Source: Azospirillum oryzae (lineage in GTDB: Bacteria; Pseudomonadota; Alphaproteobacteria; Azospirillales; Azospirillaceae). Taken from it: a DNA stretch of 64,000 nucleotides. Position numbers and translations under genes: made by a program. The notes under the pieces were generated by a model. That model had not been told where the DNA came from and did no database searches. It worked only from the letters and a program-made list of their open reading frames with translations. Below, piece after piece: positions 28,171 to 35,913 of this stretch (its first letter is position 1; every line of letters starts with the position of its first letter). Location of the stretch: assembly GCF_008364795.1 (NCBI RefSeq), contig NZ_VTTM01000002.1, positions 1,084,590 to 1,148,589 on the forward strand, given 5' to 3'.

Positions 28171-29635
28171 ACGCCGCCACGCCCGCATCGCCGCCATCGG
28201 CGACGCGCTGGGCATCCTCGGCTGGGACACCCAGACGATCATGCCGGAAGGGGCCAACGACGGCCGGGCGGAGCAGACCGCGACCCTGTCGGTGATCGCG
28301 CACGAGTTGGCGACCGACCCGCGCATGGCCGATCTGCTGGCCGAGGCGGAGAGCGACGACAGCCTCGACGCCTGGCAGCGCGCCAACCTGCGCGAGATGC
28401 GCCGGAACCATGTCCACGCCACCGCCATCCCCGCCGACCTGGTGGAGGCGACCAGCAAGGCCGTCTCCGTCTGCGAGATGACATGGCGCGCGGCGCGGGC
28501 GGAGAGCGACTTCGCCAAGCTGCTGCCCTCCCTGACCGAGGTGCTGGCCCGCGTGCGGGAAGGAGCGGAGGCGCTGGGGTCCGTGATGGGGATCAGCGCC
28601 TATGACGCGCTGCTCGACAGCCACGATCCCGGGGCACGGGCGGAACGCATCGATGCGCTGTTCGCCGACCTGTCCGGCTTCCTGCCCGACCTGATCGGCG
28701 GCGTCCTCGACCGCCAAGCTGCGGCGCCGGCGGTAAATGAGCCGCAAGGGCCGTTCCCGGTCGAAAAGCAGCGCGAGCTTGGCGTCCGCATGATGGAACG
28801 GCTGGGCTTCGATTTCAGCCGCGGGCGGCTGGATGTGTCGTTGCATCCCTTCTGCGGCGGGGCGACCGGCGATGTGCGCATCACCACCCGCTACGACGAG
28901 GCGAACTTCACCGACGCGCTGATGGGCATCCTGCACGAGACTGGTCATGCGCTCTACGAACAGAACCGTCCGCGTGCATGGTTGAGCCAGCCGGTGGGCC
29001 AGTCTCGCGGCATGGCGGTGCATGAAAGCCAGTCGCTGCTGATGGAGATGCAGGCCTGCCGCTCGGCGGAGTTCATCACGTGGCTGGCGCCGGTGGTGCG
29101 CGAGACCTTCGGCGGGGAAGGGCCTGCCTGGGAGGCCGACAACCTGCGCCGGCTCTACAGCCGGGTGGAGCGCGGTTTCATCCGCGTCAATGCCGACGAG
29201 GTCACCTATCCCGCCCACATCATCCTGCGCTATCGCCTGGAAAAGGCGCTGATTTCCGGTGATCTGACCCTGCCGGACCTGCCGGGCGCCTGGAACGACG
29301 GCATGGCGGAACTGGTGGGCGTGGTGCCACCGAACGATCGGCTGGGCTGCCTGCAGGACATCCACTGGCCGGGTGGCGGCTGGGGCTATTTCCCGAGCTA
29401 CACGCTGGGCGCCATGACCGCCGCCCAACTGTTCGACGCCGCCCGCACCGCCGACCCGGAGATCGTCCCGGCGCTGTCGCGGGGCGAGTTCGCGCCGCTG
29501 GTGAACTGGCTGAGGGTGAACGTTCACGAAACCGGGTGCTTCCACGCCTCTGGCGATGAACTGCTGATGACGGCAACCGGCCGCCCGCTGGATTCGTCGG
29601 TGTTCAAGCGCCACCTGGAGCGGCGGTATCTCTGA
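28148..29635 (+). CDS. M32 family carboxypeptidase (carboxypeptidase Taq type)
   Basis: Cytoplasmic zinc metallocarboxypeptidase of 495 residues, normal for family M32. The zinc site is HETGH at 263-267 within MGILHETGHALYEQNRP, with the downstream glutamate in VHESQSLLMEMQ. Other family stretches are LGWDTQTIMPEGA near the N-terminus, FTDALMG and YPAHIILRYRLEKALI. The start lies inside the surf1 3' end, so the two are co-translated. Its usual substrate range is peptides with various C-terminal residues; a link to oxidase biogenesis is not established. Confidence 0.93.
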   Translation: MTAYQELERRHARIAAIGDALGILGWDTQTIMPEGANDGRAEQTATLSVIAHELATDPRMADLLAEAESDDSLDAWQRANLREMRRNHVHATAIPADLVEATSKAVSVCEMTWRAARAESDFAKLLPSLTEVLARVREGAEALGSVMGISAYDALLDSHDPGARAERIDALFADLSGFLPDLIGGVLDRQAAAPAVNEPQGPFPVEKQRELGVRMMERLGFDFSRGRLDVSLHPFCGGATGDVRITTRYDEANFTDALMGILHETGHALYEQNRPRAWLSQPVGQSRGMAVHESQSLLMEMQACRSAEFITWLAPVVRETFGGEGPAWEADNLRRLYSRVERGFIRVNADEVTYPAHIILRYRLEKALISGDLTLPDLPGAWNDGMAELVGVVPPNDRLGCLQDIHWPGGGWGYFPSYTLGAMTAAQLFDAARTADPEIVPALSRGEFAPLVNWLRVNVHETGCFHASGDELLMTATGRPLDSSVFKRHLERRYL

Positions 29636-29667
29636 CCGCCAATGCGCGGGGAGCTTGCGGAAGCCTC

Positions 29668-29695
29668 TTGGCAAGCGCGGGAAATGGCTTATCTT
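29668..29695 (+). promoter_or_regulatory. Candidate promoter for an antisense RNA
   Basis: TTGGCA (29668-29673) and TATCTT (29690-29695) with a 16-base spacer read rightward. RNA starting near 29702 would begin with the hairpin at 29704-29736 and run antisense to the whole hydrophobic-peptide ORF. Prediction only. Confidence 0.35.
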
Positions 29696-29703
29696 TAGGG
29701 ACA

Positions 29704-29736
29704 GGTGCGTCGGGGTGTGATCGACCCCGACGCACC
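29704..29736 (-). terminator. Hairpin after the small hydrophobic ORF
   Basis: A perfect 13-base-pair stem (GGTGCGTCGGGGT / ACCCCGACGCACC) with a seven-base loop lies seven bases after the peptide stop on the minus strand. There is no long T-tract on either side, so it could end the peptide mRNA or cap the 5' end of a rightward RNA. Confidence 0.6.
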
Positions 29737-29743
29737 CATCCGA

Positions 29744-29818
29744 TCAGCGGTTCAGAAGATCAAGGCACGCCTTGATGATCGGCAACAGCAGGATCAGGAG
29801 CGTGAGGATCTTGTCCAT
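29744..29818 (-). CDS. 24-residue hydrophobic peptide, type I toxin-like
   Basis: A 25-codon ORF encoding one short hydrophobic helix with charged ends: it begins MDKILTLLILLLPIIK and ends ACLDLLNR. The ATG directly follows a purine-rich GGGAGAGAAGAGG. Size, single amphipathic helix and charge pattern recall SOS/type I toxins such as TisB, which depolarise the membrane, but there is no sequence identity strong enough to call homology. A 5' leader hairpin, a 3' hairpin and a possible opposing promoter surround it. It could instead be a small membrane regulator or not be expressed. Confidence 0.5.
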   Translation of the reverse strand: MDKILTLLILLLPIIKACLDLLNR

Positions 29819-29845
29819 CCTCTTCTCTCCCTTGTTGTGTGCGGC

Positions 29846-29888
29846 GGTGGCGGCCAATCCGCCACCCCGTTCACACCATCCCACTATA
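29846..29888 (-). promoter_or_regulatory. Leader hairpin and -10 element of the small peptide gene
   Basis: On the minus strand a TATAGT (-10-like) at 29883-29888 is followed by a perfect GGTGGCGG / CCGCCACC hairpin (29846-29866), all within 70 bases upstream of the peptide start. No good -35 is seen. A structured leader is common in type I toxin mRNAs. Confidence 0.35.
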
Positions 29889-29998
29889 GATGCATGGTTG
29901 CAGATGTGTGCGGTGCCGCTGTCCGGTGGCGTGCAATTTTCTGTGGATAAGCCAATTCGCAAGAAGAGGCTTTTGTCGCCGGCAACTGTGCCGGCATG

Positions 29999-30028
29999 AA
30001 AAAGGCCGCCCATAAGGCGGCCGTTTTT
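29999..30028 (-). terminator. Terminator of trpE
   Basis: GGCCGCC-CATAA-GGCGGCC stem flanked by five A's and five T's, 22 bases past the trpE stop. The symmetric A and T tracts make it a bidirectional Rho-independent terminator. Confidence 0.85.
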
Positions 30029-30049
30029 CGTTGAACGTGACTGCGGCGG

Positions 30050-31561
30050 TCACCCGCGCGCGGTGGTGCGCAGGGTTTCCTCGGCGGCGCGGATCAAGGC
30101 CATCGACTTGTTGACGGTCTCCTGATACTCGGCCTCCGGATCACTGTCGGCGACGACGCCGCCGCCGGCCTGGACATACATCATGCCGTCCTTCAGCACG
30201 GCGGTGCGCAGGGCGATGCAGGTGTCCATCGCGCCCGACGCGCCGAAATAGCCGACGCAGCCGGCGTAGACGCCGCGGCGGGCCTTCTCCAACCCGTCAA
30301 TGATCTCCATGGCGCGGACCTTCGGCGCGCCGGACACCGTGCCGGCCGGGAAGCCGGCGACCAAGGCGTCGAGCGCGTCAAATTTCGGATCGAGGTCACC
30401 CTCGACGTTGGAGACGATGTGCATGACGTGGCTGTAGAGTTCCACGATCATCTTGGCCGTGACCTTGACGGTGCCGACCTTCGCCACCCGGCCGACATCG
30501 TTGCGGCCGAGGTCGAGCAGCATCAGGTGCTCTGCCAATTCCTTCGGATCGCTCAGCAGATCGGCGGCCAGCGCCTCGTCCTCCGCCGTGGTGGCGCCGC
30601 GCTTACGGGTTCCGGCGATCGGGCGGACGGTGACCTTGCCGTCGCGCACCCGCACCAGAATTTCCGGGCTGGAGCCGACAACGGTCAACTCGCCGAAGTC
30701 GCAGTGGAACAGGAAGGGCGACGGGTTCAGGCGGCGCAGCGTGCGGTACAGCGCCAGCGGCGACGGTTTGAAGGGGAAGCGGATGCGCTGGGACGGCACG
30801 ACCTGGAAGATGTCGCCGGCGCGGATGTACTCCTTCGCCTTCTCCACGATCGCGTGATACTCCTCGCGCGTCGTGTTGGAGGTCCAGGCCAGCGGCAGGC
30901 CGTTCTCCGTCCGCGGCTCCCGCCGATAGGGCAGAGGACGTTCCAGGTCGGCCAGCGCGTCGGTCAGCCGTTCCCGCGCATCGGCATAGGCGGTGGCGGC
31001 ATCCTTGCCGGCCCTGGGCCAAACCGGCGTCACCAGAGTGATCGAATCGGTGTGGCTGTCGAAGATGGCGACGATGCTGGGCCGGGTCAGGATGGCGTCC
31101 GGGATGTTCAGCTCGTCCGGATTGTTGTCCGGCAGCCGCTCCATCAGGCGGACCATGTCGTATGTCATGTAGCCGAACAGACCGGCGGCCATCGGCGGCA
31201 GCTCATCCGGCAGCGGAATCCGGCTCTCATTGATCAGCGCGCGCAACTCTTCAAGCGGTGCCTTGTCGAGCGGCTTGAAGGCGTCGCGGTCGTGCAGGGC
31301 GTCGCGGTTGATCTCCGCCCGGTTGCCGCGCGACCGCCACACCACGTCGGGCTTGAAACCGATCACCGAATAGCGGTCGCGCCGCGATCCGGCCCCGCGC
31401 TCCGCCGACTCCAGCAGGAAGCCGAACGGACGGCCGTCCGCCAGCTTCATATAGGCGGAAACCGGAGTCTCCAGATCGCTGACCAGCGTGGTCCACACCA
31501 CCTGCGGCCGACCGGCGGCGTAAGCGGCATCGAAGGTGGTGGTATCGGGCTGGACCTTCAC
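30050..31561 (-). CDS. trpE: Anthranilate synthase component I
   Basis: Converts chorismate plus ammonia or glutamine-derived ammonia to anthranilate, the first step of tryptophan synthesis. The 503 residues include the tryptophan-feedback motif LLES (FGFLLESAERG) and chorismate-binding stretches RPIAGTRKRG, DLGRNDVGRVAKVG, HIVSNVEGDL, FPAGTVSGAPKVRAMEII and GGGVVADSDPEAEYQET. The GTG start has GAGAGG nine bases upstream. It lies 42 bases downstream of ppiD on the same strand and ends in its own terminator. The glutamine amidotransferase subunit trpG is not here, unlike the fused TrpEG also known in Azospirillum. Confidence 0.95.
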   Translation of the reverse strand: MKVQPDTTTFDAAYAAGRPQVVWTTLVSDLETPVSAYMKLADGRPFGFLLESAERGAGSRRDRYSVIGFKPDVVWRSRGNRAEINRDALHDRDAFKPLDKAPLEELRALINESRIPLPDELPPMAAGLFGYMTYDMVRLMERLPDNNPDELNIPDAILTRPSIVAIFDSHTDSITLVTPVWPRAGKDAATAYADARERLTDALADLERPLPYRREPRTENGLPLAWTSNTTREEYHAIVEKAKEYIRAGDIFQVVPSQRIRFPFKPSPLALYRTLRRLNPSPFLFHCDFGELTVVGSSPEILVRVRDGKVTVRPIAGTRKRGATTAEDEALAADLLSDPKELAEHLMLLDLGRNDVGRVAKVGTVKVTAKMIVELYSHVMHIVSNVEGDLDPKFDALDALVAGFPAGTVSGAPKVRAMEIIDGLEKARRGVYAGCVGYFGASGAMDTCIALRTAVLKDGMMYVQAGGGVVADSDPEAEYQETVNKSMALIRAAEETLRTTARG

Positions 31562-31603
31562 GGCACGGAACCTCTCGGGGTTGCTGTCGGCTGAGCCGGA
31601 GAC

Positions 31604-33484
31604 TCAGTTGCTGGCGAAGAACTGATCGATGCGCTGGCGGTGGATGCGGACCGGATACTTGTCGCGCAGCGCGTTGGTGAATTCAGCCACAAGATCGTTC
31701 TCCATCCCCTGTTCGACCGATGCGCGGACCGGCGCCAGATCGGCGTCGGCGGCCTTCGGGTCGGCGGGGATGACCTCCTTCAGCCGGGCGACGACCTGGG
31801 CGTCCGCGGTGTTGCCGGTGACGACCTCGTTCGGCTTGGCGGCGAACAGCTTGGCGACCATGTCGGCCGGCAGGCCCTGGACCGACTGGGCATCGCGGGT
31901 GAAGGGGGCGGTCATGGCGAAGCTGGCGCCGGCCTGGGTGGCCACATCCTGCGCCGCGGCTTCCGAACCCGTTTTCAGGCTGGCGGCGATTTCCTCGGCC
32001 TTCTTGGCGGCGCGCTCGGCACGCTGCTCCTGCTGCCAGTCGGCGATGACCTGATCGCGCACGTCGGACAGCGGACGGACGGCGGCGGGGATCACGCTGT
32101 CGACGCGGACGGCGGTGAAAACGCTGCCCTCTCCCTCGGCCAGGTTGGAAGTGGCGCCGGTCTTCAGCTGGAAGGCGTTGGGCAGCAGGCCCTTCAGGCC
32201 GGGCAGATCGGGGGCGGCGTCCTTGCCGTCCGGCGCCTTGCCGGTGCTGTCGACGGCCGCGACCTTGGTCAGGGCCAGACCCTGGGCCTGCGCCACCTCC
32301 TCCAGCGGCGCGCCGCTGGCGAGCTGGTCCTCGACCCGGTTGGCGATGGAGAAGACGGAGTCGAGCGCCTGCTCCTTCTTCAACTCGGCCTCCAACTGGC
32401 CACGGACGTCCTCGAAGCTCTTGGTCGAGGCCGGGGTGACGCCGTTGACGGCCATGACATGCCAGCCGAGCGCGCTCTTGATCGGGTCGGAGGGTTTGCC
32501 CGGCTCCAGCGCGAAGGCGGCGTCGCCGATCTCCGGCAGGTCGGCCTTGGCGATGTTGTCCAGCGTCACCGGCTCGATGCCGGCATCCTTGGCGGCTTCG
32601 GTGAGGCCCTTGGCCTTCGCGGCCTCGGCGATCTGCTTGGCCTTCTCCTCGTCGTCGACCACCACCATCTGCACGGTGCGCTTTTCCGGGGCGCCGAATT
32701 CGCTGGCGCGCTCCTCATACGCCTTGCGCAGCTGGGCATCGTCGATCTTGATGTCCTTGGCCAGCGCGTCGGGCGACAGGCGGGCGACCGTCAGGGCGCG
32801 GTATTCCGGAGCGGTGAAACGGACCTGATGGTCCTCATACGCCTGCTTGATCATCGCGTCGTCGGGCACACCGACGTCGCCGACGGCGGCGTTCGGCAGG
32901 GTCACCACCTCCGCCACGCGCTTTTCGCCGCGATAGCGGTAGAGGTCCTGCACCAGCGGCTGCGGCGGGGTGAGGCCGGCGGACACCGCACCGGCGACCA
33001 GCTGGCGCGCCGTCTCGCGCTGGATCATCGCGACATAGGCGTCTTCGGTCAGCTGGTTGTTGCGCAGCACGGACCGGAAGACGTTCGGGTCGAACTGGCC
33101 CTGCTGGTTGCGGAAAGCCGGCTCTTCGGCGATGCGCATGCGGACCACTTCCGGCCCGACGGCGATGCCCATGTCGGCTGCCGCAAGGTCGAACAGCGTG
33201 CGCTGGATCAGCGATTGCAGCGACTGCTCCAGAAGGCCGAATCGCTTGGCCTGCTCGGCGGTCAGGTTTCCGCCCAGCATCGGGCGAAGCCGTTCCATCT
33301 GCCGGCGGAATTCCTGGTCCAGCGCCTGCTGCCCGATCTCCACCTTGCCGACTTCGGCGACGGTGGTGGGGGTGGTGGAGCGGAACACGTCGCCGATCCC
33401 CCAGATGCCGAAGCTGAGGATCAACAGCACGAACAGGATCTTGACGACCCAGGAGCCGGCGAAATTGCGGATGAACTGGAGCAT
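31604..33484 (-). CDS. ppiD: PpiD/SurA-type peptidyl-prolyl isomerase
   Basis: Membrane-anchored periplasmic chaperone of 626 residues. It has an N-terminal anchor (WVVKILFVLLILSFGIWGIGDVF), a SurA-like N-terminal domain (about 40-190), a parvulin domain (about 240-375, ending in ALGWHVMAVNGVTPA) and a long C-terminal chaperone region. PpiD works with the Sec translocon on proteins entering the periplasm. Catalytic activity of the parvulin domain cannot be judged from the sequence alone. It is upstream of trpE with a 42-base gap, an arrangement seen in other Alphaproteobacteria. Confidence 0.9.
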   Translation of the reverse strand: MLQFIRNFAGSWVVKILFVLLILSFGIWGIGDVFRSTTPTTVAEVGKVEIGQQALDQEFRRQMERLRPMLGGNLTAEQAKRFGLLEQSLQSLIQRTLFDLAAADMGIAVGPEVVRMRIAEEPAFRNQQGQFDPNVFRSVLRNNQLTEDAYVAMIQRETARQLVAGAVSAGLTPPQPLVQDLYRYRGEKRVAEVVTLPNAAVGDVGVPDDAMIKQAYEDHQVRFTAPEYRALTVARLSPDALAKDIKIDDAQLRKAYEERASEFGAPEKRTVQMVVVDDEEKAKQIAEAAKAKGLTEAAKDAGIEPVTLDNIAKADLPEIGDAAFALEPGKPSDPIKSALGWHVMAVNGVTPASTKSFEDVRGQLEAELKKEQALDSVFSIANRVEDQLASGAPLEEVAQAQGLALTKVAAVDSTGKAPDGKDAAPDLPGLKGLLPNAFQLKTGATSNLAEGEGSVFTAVRVDSVIPAAVRPLSDVRDQVIADWQQEQRAERAAKKAEEIAASLKTGSEAAAQDVATQAGASFAMTAPFTRDAQSVQGLPADMVAKLFAAKPNEVVTGNTADAQVVARLKEVIPADPKAADADLAPVRASVEQGMENDLVAEFTNALRDKYPVRIHRQRIDQFFASN

Positions 33485-33626
33485 GGGACCCGAATCTAAG
33501 CGCGTCGTTCGGCCATCCGGCCGGGGCGGCGCATCATAGATAGGGGAGGGTGGGGCGGCAACAGCCCATTTCCACGCCGCCGAACTCCGGCGCTGCTCCT
33601 CTCGTCGGCGGCAATTCGCAAACGAA

Positions 33627-33661
33627 CGCCCCGGCCCTGCGGAAATGGCGGGGCCGGGGCG
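33627..33661 (-). terminator. GC-rich hairpin after the csbD gene
   Basis: CGCCCCGGCCC / GGGCCGGGGCG, an 11-base-pair perfect stem with a 13-base loop, 43 bases past the csbD stop on the minus strand. Only short T-runs follow, so this is a probable rather than certain terminator. The remaining space to ppiD shows nothing else. Confidence 0.55.
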
Positions 33662-33704
33662 TCGGTTACGCGGCTTGTATTGGAACCCTTGGCGGGTGCC
33701 GGGA

Positions 33705-33884
33705 TTACTTCAGCGCATCGCGCAGCGCATCCTTGGCGCCGCCGATGCTGTTCTGCACCTTGCCGGCAGCCTTTTCGCCCCGGCCCTCCGCCTCGGTCTT
33801 GGTGTCGCCGGTCAGCTTGCCGGCCGCTTCCTTGATCGAGCCCTTGACGGTGCGGGCGGCGCCCTCGATCCGGTCCTTGTCCAT
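33705..33884 (-). CDS. CsbD family stress protein
   Basis: A 59-residue hydrophilic protein (begins MDKDRIEGAARTVKGSIKEA, ends GGAKDALRDALK) of the CsbD family. The repeated GxxKxxxGK pattern (KGSIKEAAGKLTGD, GEKAAGKVQNSIGG) is diagnostic. CsbD proteins are induced by general stress in many bacteria; the biochemical role is unknown. AAGAGG lies seven bases before the ATG. It is too short to appear in most long-ORF scans. A CATAAT -10-like element sits about 40 bases upstream without a matching -35 at standard spacing. Confidence 0.9.
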   Translation of the reverse strand: MDKDRIEGAARTVKGSIKEAAGKLTGDTKTEAEGRGEKAAGKVQNSIGGAKDALRDALK

Positions 33885-33995
33885 GGTGGCAACCTCTTGC
33901 GTGTTGATTATGCCGGAACAACAGGGCGGAAGGGCAAAAGGTCCATTACAAATAGTACACGAAAGACAAGTCGACCTCGTTGAGGGCTTCGGGCA

Positions 33996-34322
33996 TCAGG
34001 CCCGGCGCGGCTCGTCGATACCGCGATCAGCCCGGCGCGGTGGGGCGCCACCGCCGATGTGCATCGGGCCGGCGCTGTGCCGGCGCAGCGCCGCCAGTTG
34101 GAGGGCGTGGTGGGCGATCTTGTCGCGGAAATCGCGGTCGACGCGGCTGAAGGCGCTGTAGGCCAGCCTCACCGCCGCCGGGGAGCGGGTGCGCAGGGCC
34201 TCATTCAGGGAATCGCGCAGGGTGCGCAGTTCGAGGATGCCGGGAACGAAAGCCATCTCGACCGCCTCCGCCAGGATCTCGACGGAACACAATGTCGCTT
34301 CGTCGTCGAGCGTAAGCCTCAC
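33996..34322 (-). CDS. Hypothetical protein
   Basis: No family recognised. The GTG start at 34322 gives 108 residues beginning VRLTLDDEATLCSVEILAEAVE; the open frame continues upstream for 43 residues of Pro/Arg-rich sequence that overlaps the preceding gene and is less protein-like. The body is probably helical (LRTLRDSLNEALRTRSPAAVRLAYSAF) with a basic, Gly/Pro-rich C-terminal tail. It follows the 71-residue gene on the same strand, so the two may form a small operon. Start uncertain. Confidence 0.5.
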   Translation of the reverse strand: MRLTLDDEATLCSVEILAEAVEMAFVPGILELRTLRDSLNEALRTRSPAAVRLAYSAFSRVDRDFRDKIAHHALQLAALRRHSAGPMHIGGGAPPRRADRGIDEPRRA

Positions 34323-34357
34323 TCTGCCGCGTCCAATCCGATCGTCGGGGCTGATGG

Positions 34358-34573
34358 TCAGGAACCGAGCAGGTCGAGAACCGCCGGCAGGCAGCGGTGT
34401 CGGGTCAGGCACTCCTCGCAGCATCGGACGGCCTGGGCCGGCTCCGGGCAATGCTGACGGCGCAATGCCTCCAGCCCCTGAAACAGGACGTGCTTCTTCG
34501 CATCCGAGATCACGTCGGTGGCCTGGATCGTTTCAAAGGCGTCCCGCATAGGATTGGTCGCGTCTATGAACAT
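34358..34573 (-). CDS. Small cysteine-rich hypothetical protein
   Basis: A 71-residue protein with five cysteines and two histidines clustered in the second half (RQHCPEPAQAVRCCEECLTRHRC), a spacing that could bind zinc or another metal. The first 35 residues look helical (MRDAFETIQATDVISDAKKH). No membrane segment or signal peptide. No family recognised. Next gene downstream on the same strand starts ~36 bases later. Confidence 0.5.
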   Translation of the reverse strand: MFIDATNPMRDAFETIQATDVISDAKKHVLFQGLEALRRQHCPEPAQAVRCCEECLTRHRCLPAVLDLLGS

Positions 34574-34760
34574 CGCCGTATGCCTCCGTTCTTCGCGAAT
34601 TTATGCCGCACCCCTGATGAAGTCCATGAATGCTCTGTAATATTGCGGCGGCAAATTGAAACGAGCTGTGGCGCAATTCACCGGCGCCCAACGCATTGAC
34701 GCGGCAATCGGCGATGGGCAGCATCGGCCCGGTCGATGACGGGGAAGAAACGGGGGCAGG

Positions 34761-35102
34761 ATGGCGCGGGCGCTGGGGGCGACACTGGCCGTGTATGGAG
34801 CGGCCGCACTGGCGGAGATCGCCGGCTGCTTCGCCTTCTGGGCCTGGATACGGCTGGGGCGGAGCGCATGGTGGGCGATGCCCGGAGTCGCGAGCCTCTG
34901 CCTGTTCGCGTGGCTTCTGACACGGGCCGACGCCGACTTCGCCGGGCGGGCCTATGCCGCCTATGGCGGTGTCTACATCGCGGCGTCGCTGCTGTGGCTC
35001 TGGCTGGTCGAGGGCGTGCGGCCGGACCGCTGGGACGCGGCCGGCGCACTGGTCTGTCTGGCCGGGGCGGGGCTTATTCTTGCCGGCCCGCGCGGGGGGT
35101 GA
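34761..35102 (+). CDS. ynfA: YnfA/UPF0060 small membrane protein
   Basis: A 113-residue four-helix protein of the YnfA (UPF0060) family, related in fold to small multidrug transporters but of unsettled function. Family stretches are [17 protein letters not shown] in the first helix pair and [22 protein letters not shown] and the terminal [19 protein letters not shown] follows GGGGGCAGG. Its 3' end overlaps the converging small gene on the minus strand by 29 bases. With sugE this is the second SMR-like transporter in the window. Confidence 0.9.
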   Translation: MARALGATLAVYGAAALAEIAGCFAFWAWIRLGRSAWWAMPGVASLCLFAWLLTRADADFAGRAYAAYGGVYIAASLLWLWLVEGVRPDRWDAAGALVCLAGAGLILAGPRGG

Positions 35103-35334
35103 AGGTCGGCGACAGATTGGGCGGAACCGGCCGGCTGATCGAGCGCCTCAGGGCAGGGCCGTTCACCAGAACGAGGCGGCCGGCGTCGTCCACCCGCAGA
35201 TAGGCGCCGACGCGCACGGTCCGGCGGAGGATGTCGTCGTTGAGCATGATCTGCGCATCGGCCAGGGACAGCGGGGTGCCCTGGTAGTACGCACGGCCAT
35301 CGGCGTGGCTGATCTGGCTGAATGCGTTGGTCAT
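35074..35334 (-). CDS. Small hypothetical protein
   Basis: An 86-residue soluble protein, [20 protein letters not shown] at the start, then [39 protein letters not shown] lies nine bases before the ATG. No family recognised and no membrane segment. It converges on ynfA and overlaps its last 29 bases. Probable real gene from the ribosome site and even composition. Confidence 0.55.
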   Translation of the reverse strand: MTNAFSQISHADGRAYYQGTPLSLADAQIMLNDDILRRTVRVGAYLRVDDAGRLVLVNGPALRRSISRPVPPNLSPTFTPRAGRQE

Positions 35335-35661
35335 GTCTGAATGCTCCCAATCGATTTCTTGAACCGCGGACCGTTGGCGGACCCGAAGCGACGGCAGCAC
35401 CCGGCGTGACGCTGGTGGTTCACGCCTGTGGCTGCGGCCATTGTCGGACAAACGCCTGGGACGTCCGGTTTATTCCTCCATCGCGGGCTGTTAGGCGAAT
35501 TGCTTCCCGTGCGGGGAATGTGTGGAGAGAATCCTGGGGCCAATACCGCCGCAGGTCCAGTCCGTTGCGGCGGATGCCACTGAATTGTCGCAGACCACAC
35601 GCGCAAAAGCTGTAGTGGTGCTGCCGGGCGCGGCCGTTTATTCCGGGAACGGTGCCGCGCA

Positions 35662-35675
35662 TTGAACCATGTCAA
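35662..35675. promoter_or_regulatory. FNR/FixK-type half-site palindrome
   Basis: TTGAACCATGTCAA fits TTGA-N6-TCAA, the pattern bound by FNR/Anr/FixK oxygen-responsive regulators. It lies about 130 bases before the predicted start of transcription, far from the usual -41 position, and one such match is expected by chance in a region this size. Confidence 0.25.
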
Positions 35676-35763
35676 TCGCGTATCGGACTCTAACCGTTAG
35701 AGTGCGAATGCATCACGGGCAACGGATTGCGCAAATGTTTGGCATTTGCGGGATTGCTTGGCG

Positions 35764-35792
35764 TTGGAAATCAAGCCGGACGGGGTCATAAT
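35764..35792 (+). promoter_or_regulatory. Sigma-70-type promoter of the EAL gene
   Basis: TTGGAA (35764-35769) and CATAAT (35787-35792) with a 17-base spacer. Transcripts would start near 35799 and carry a ~110-base leader with the 13-codon ORF. Confidence 0.5.
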
Positions 35793-35871
35793 ACCTCCGT
35801 CGGGTATCCGATTCAGGCGCCGGGCGGCCGTCGGTGCATCATCAGGCCGGCCTTTCGGCCGGAGTGGAAAA

Positions 35872-35913
35872 ATGCGGATCGTTTCGTGGACCTACAACCG
35901 GCGGATCAGATGA
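35872..35913 (+). CDS. 13-residue leader peptide overlapping the EAL gene
   Basis: MRIVSWTYNRRIR followed by TGA. GGAG lies seven bases before its ATG, while the EAL gene start has no clear ribosome site of its own. The leader stop and the EAL start overlap as ATGA, so re-initiation or coupling is the likely way the main gene is translated. A real upstream ORF is inferred from these placements only. Confidence 0.45.
   Translation: MRIVSWTYNRRIR

Larger units (their letters stand above)
35335..35909 (+). other. Long leader/regulatory region before the EAL gene
   Basis: About 575 bases with no full-size gene. From left to right it holds a TTGA-N6-TCAA site (35662-35675), the palindrome ACTCTAA-CCG-TTAGAGT (35687-35703), a sigma-70-like promoter (TTGGAA at 35764, CATAAT at 35787), a GGCCGG-centred hairpin near 35845-35862 and a 13-codon ORF (35872-35913). 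The first 300 bases show nothing recognisable. Confidence 0.6.

Noticed and set aside
35738-35760. Possible sigma-54 promoter (TGGCA...TTGC)
   Set aside because: The GG and GC doublets are 15 bases apart rather than 12.
35727-35909. Upstream extension of the EAL gene from a TTG at 35727
   Set aside because: The region holds a promoter-like element and a leader ORF with its own ribosome site; the extended residues show no domain.
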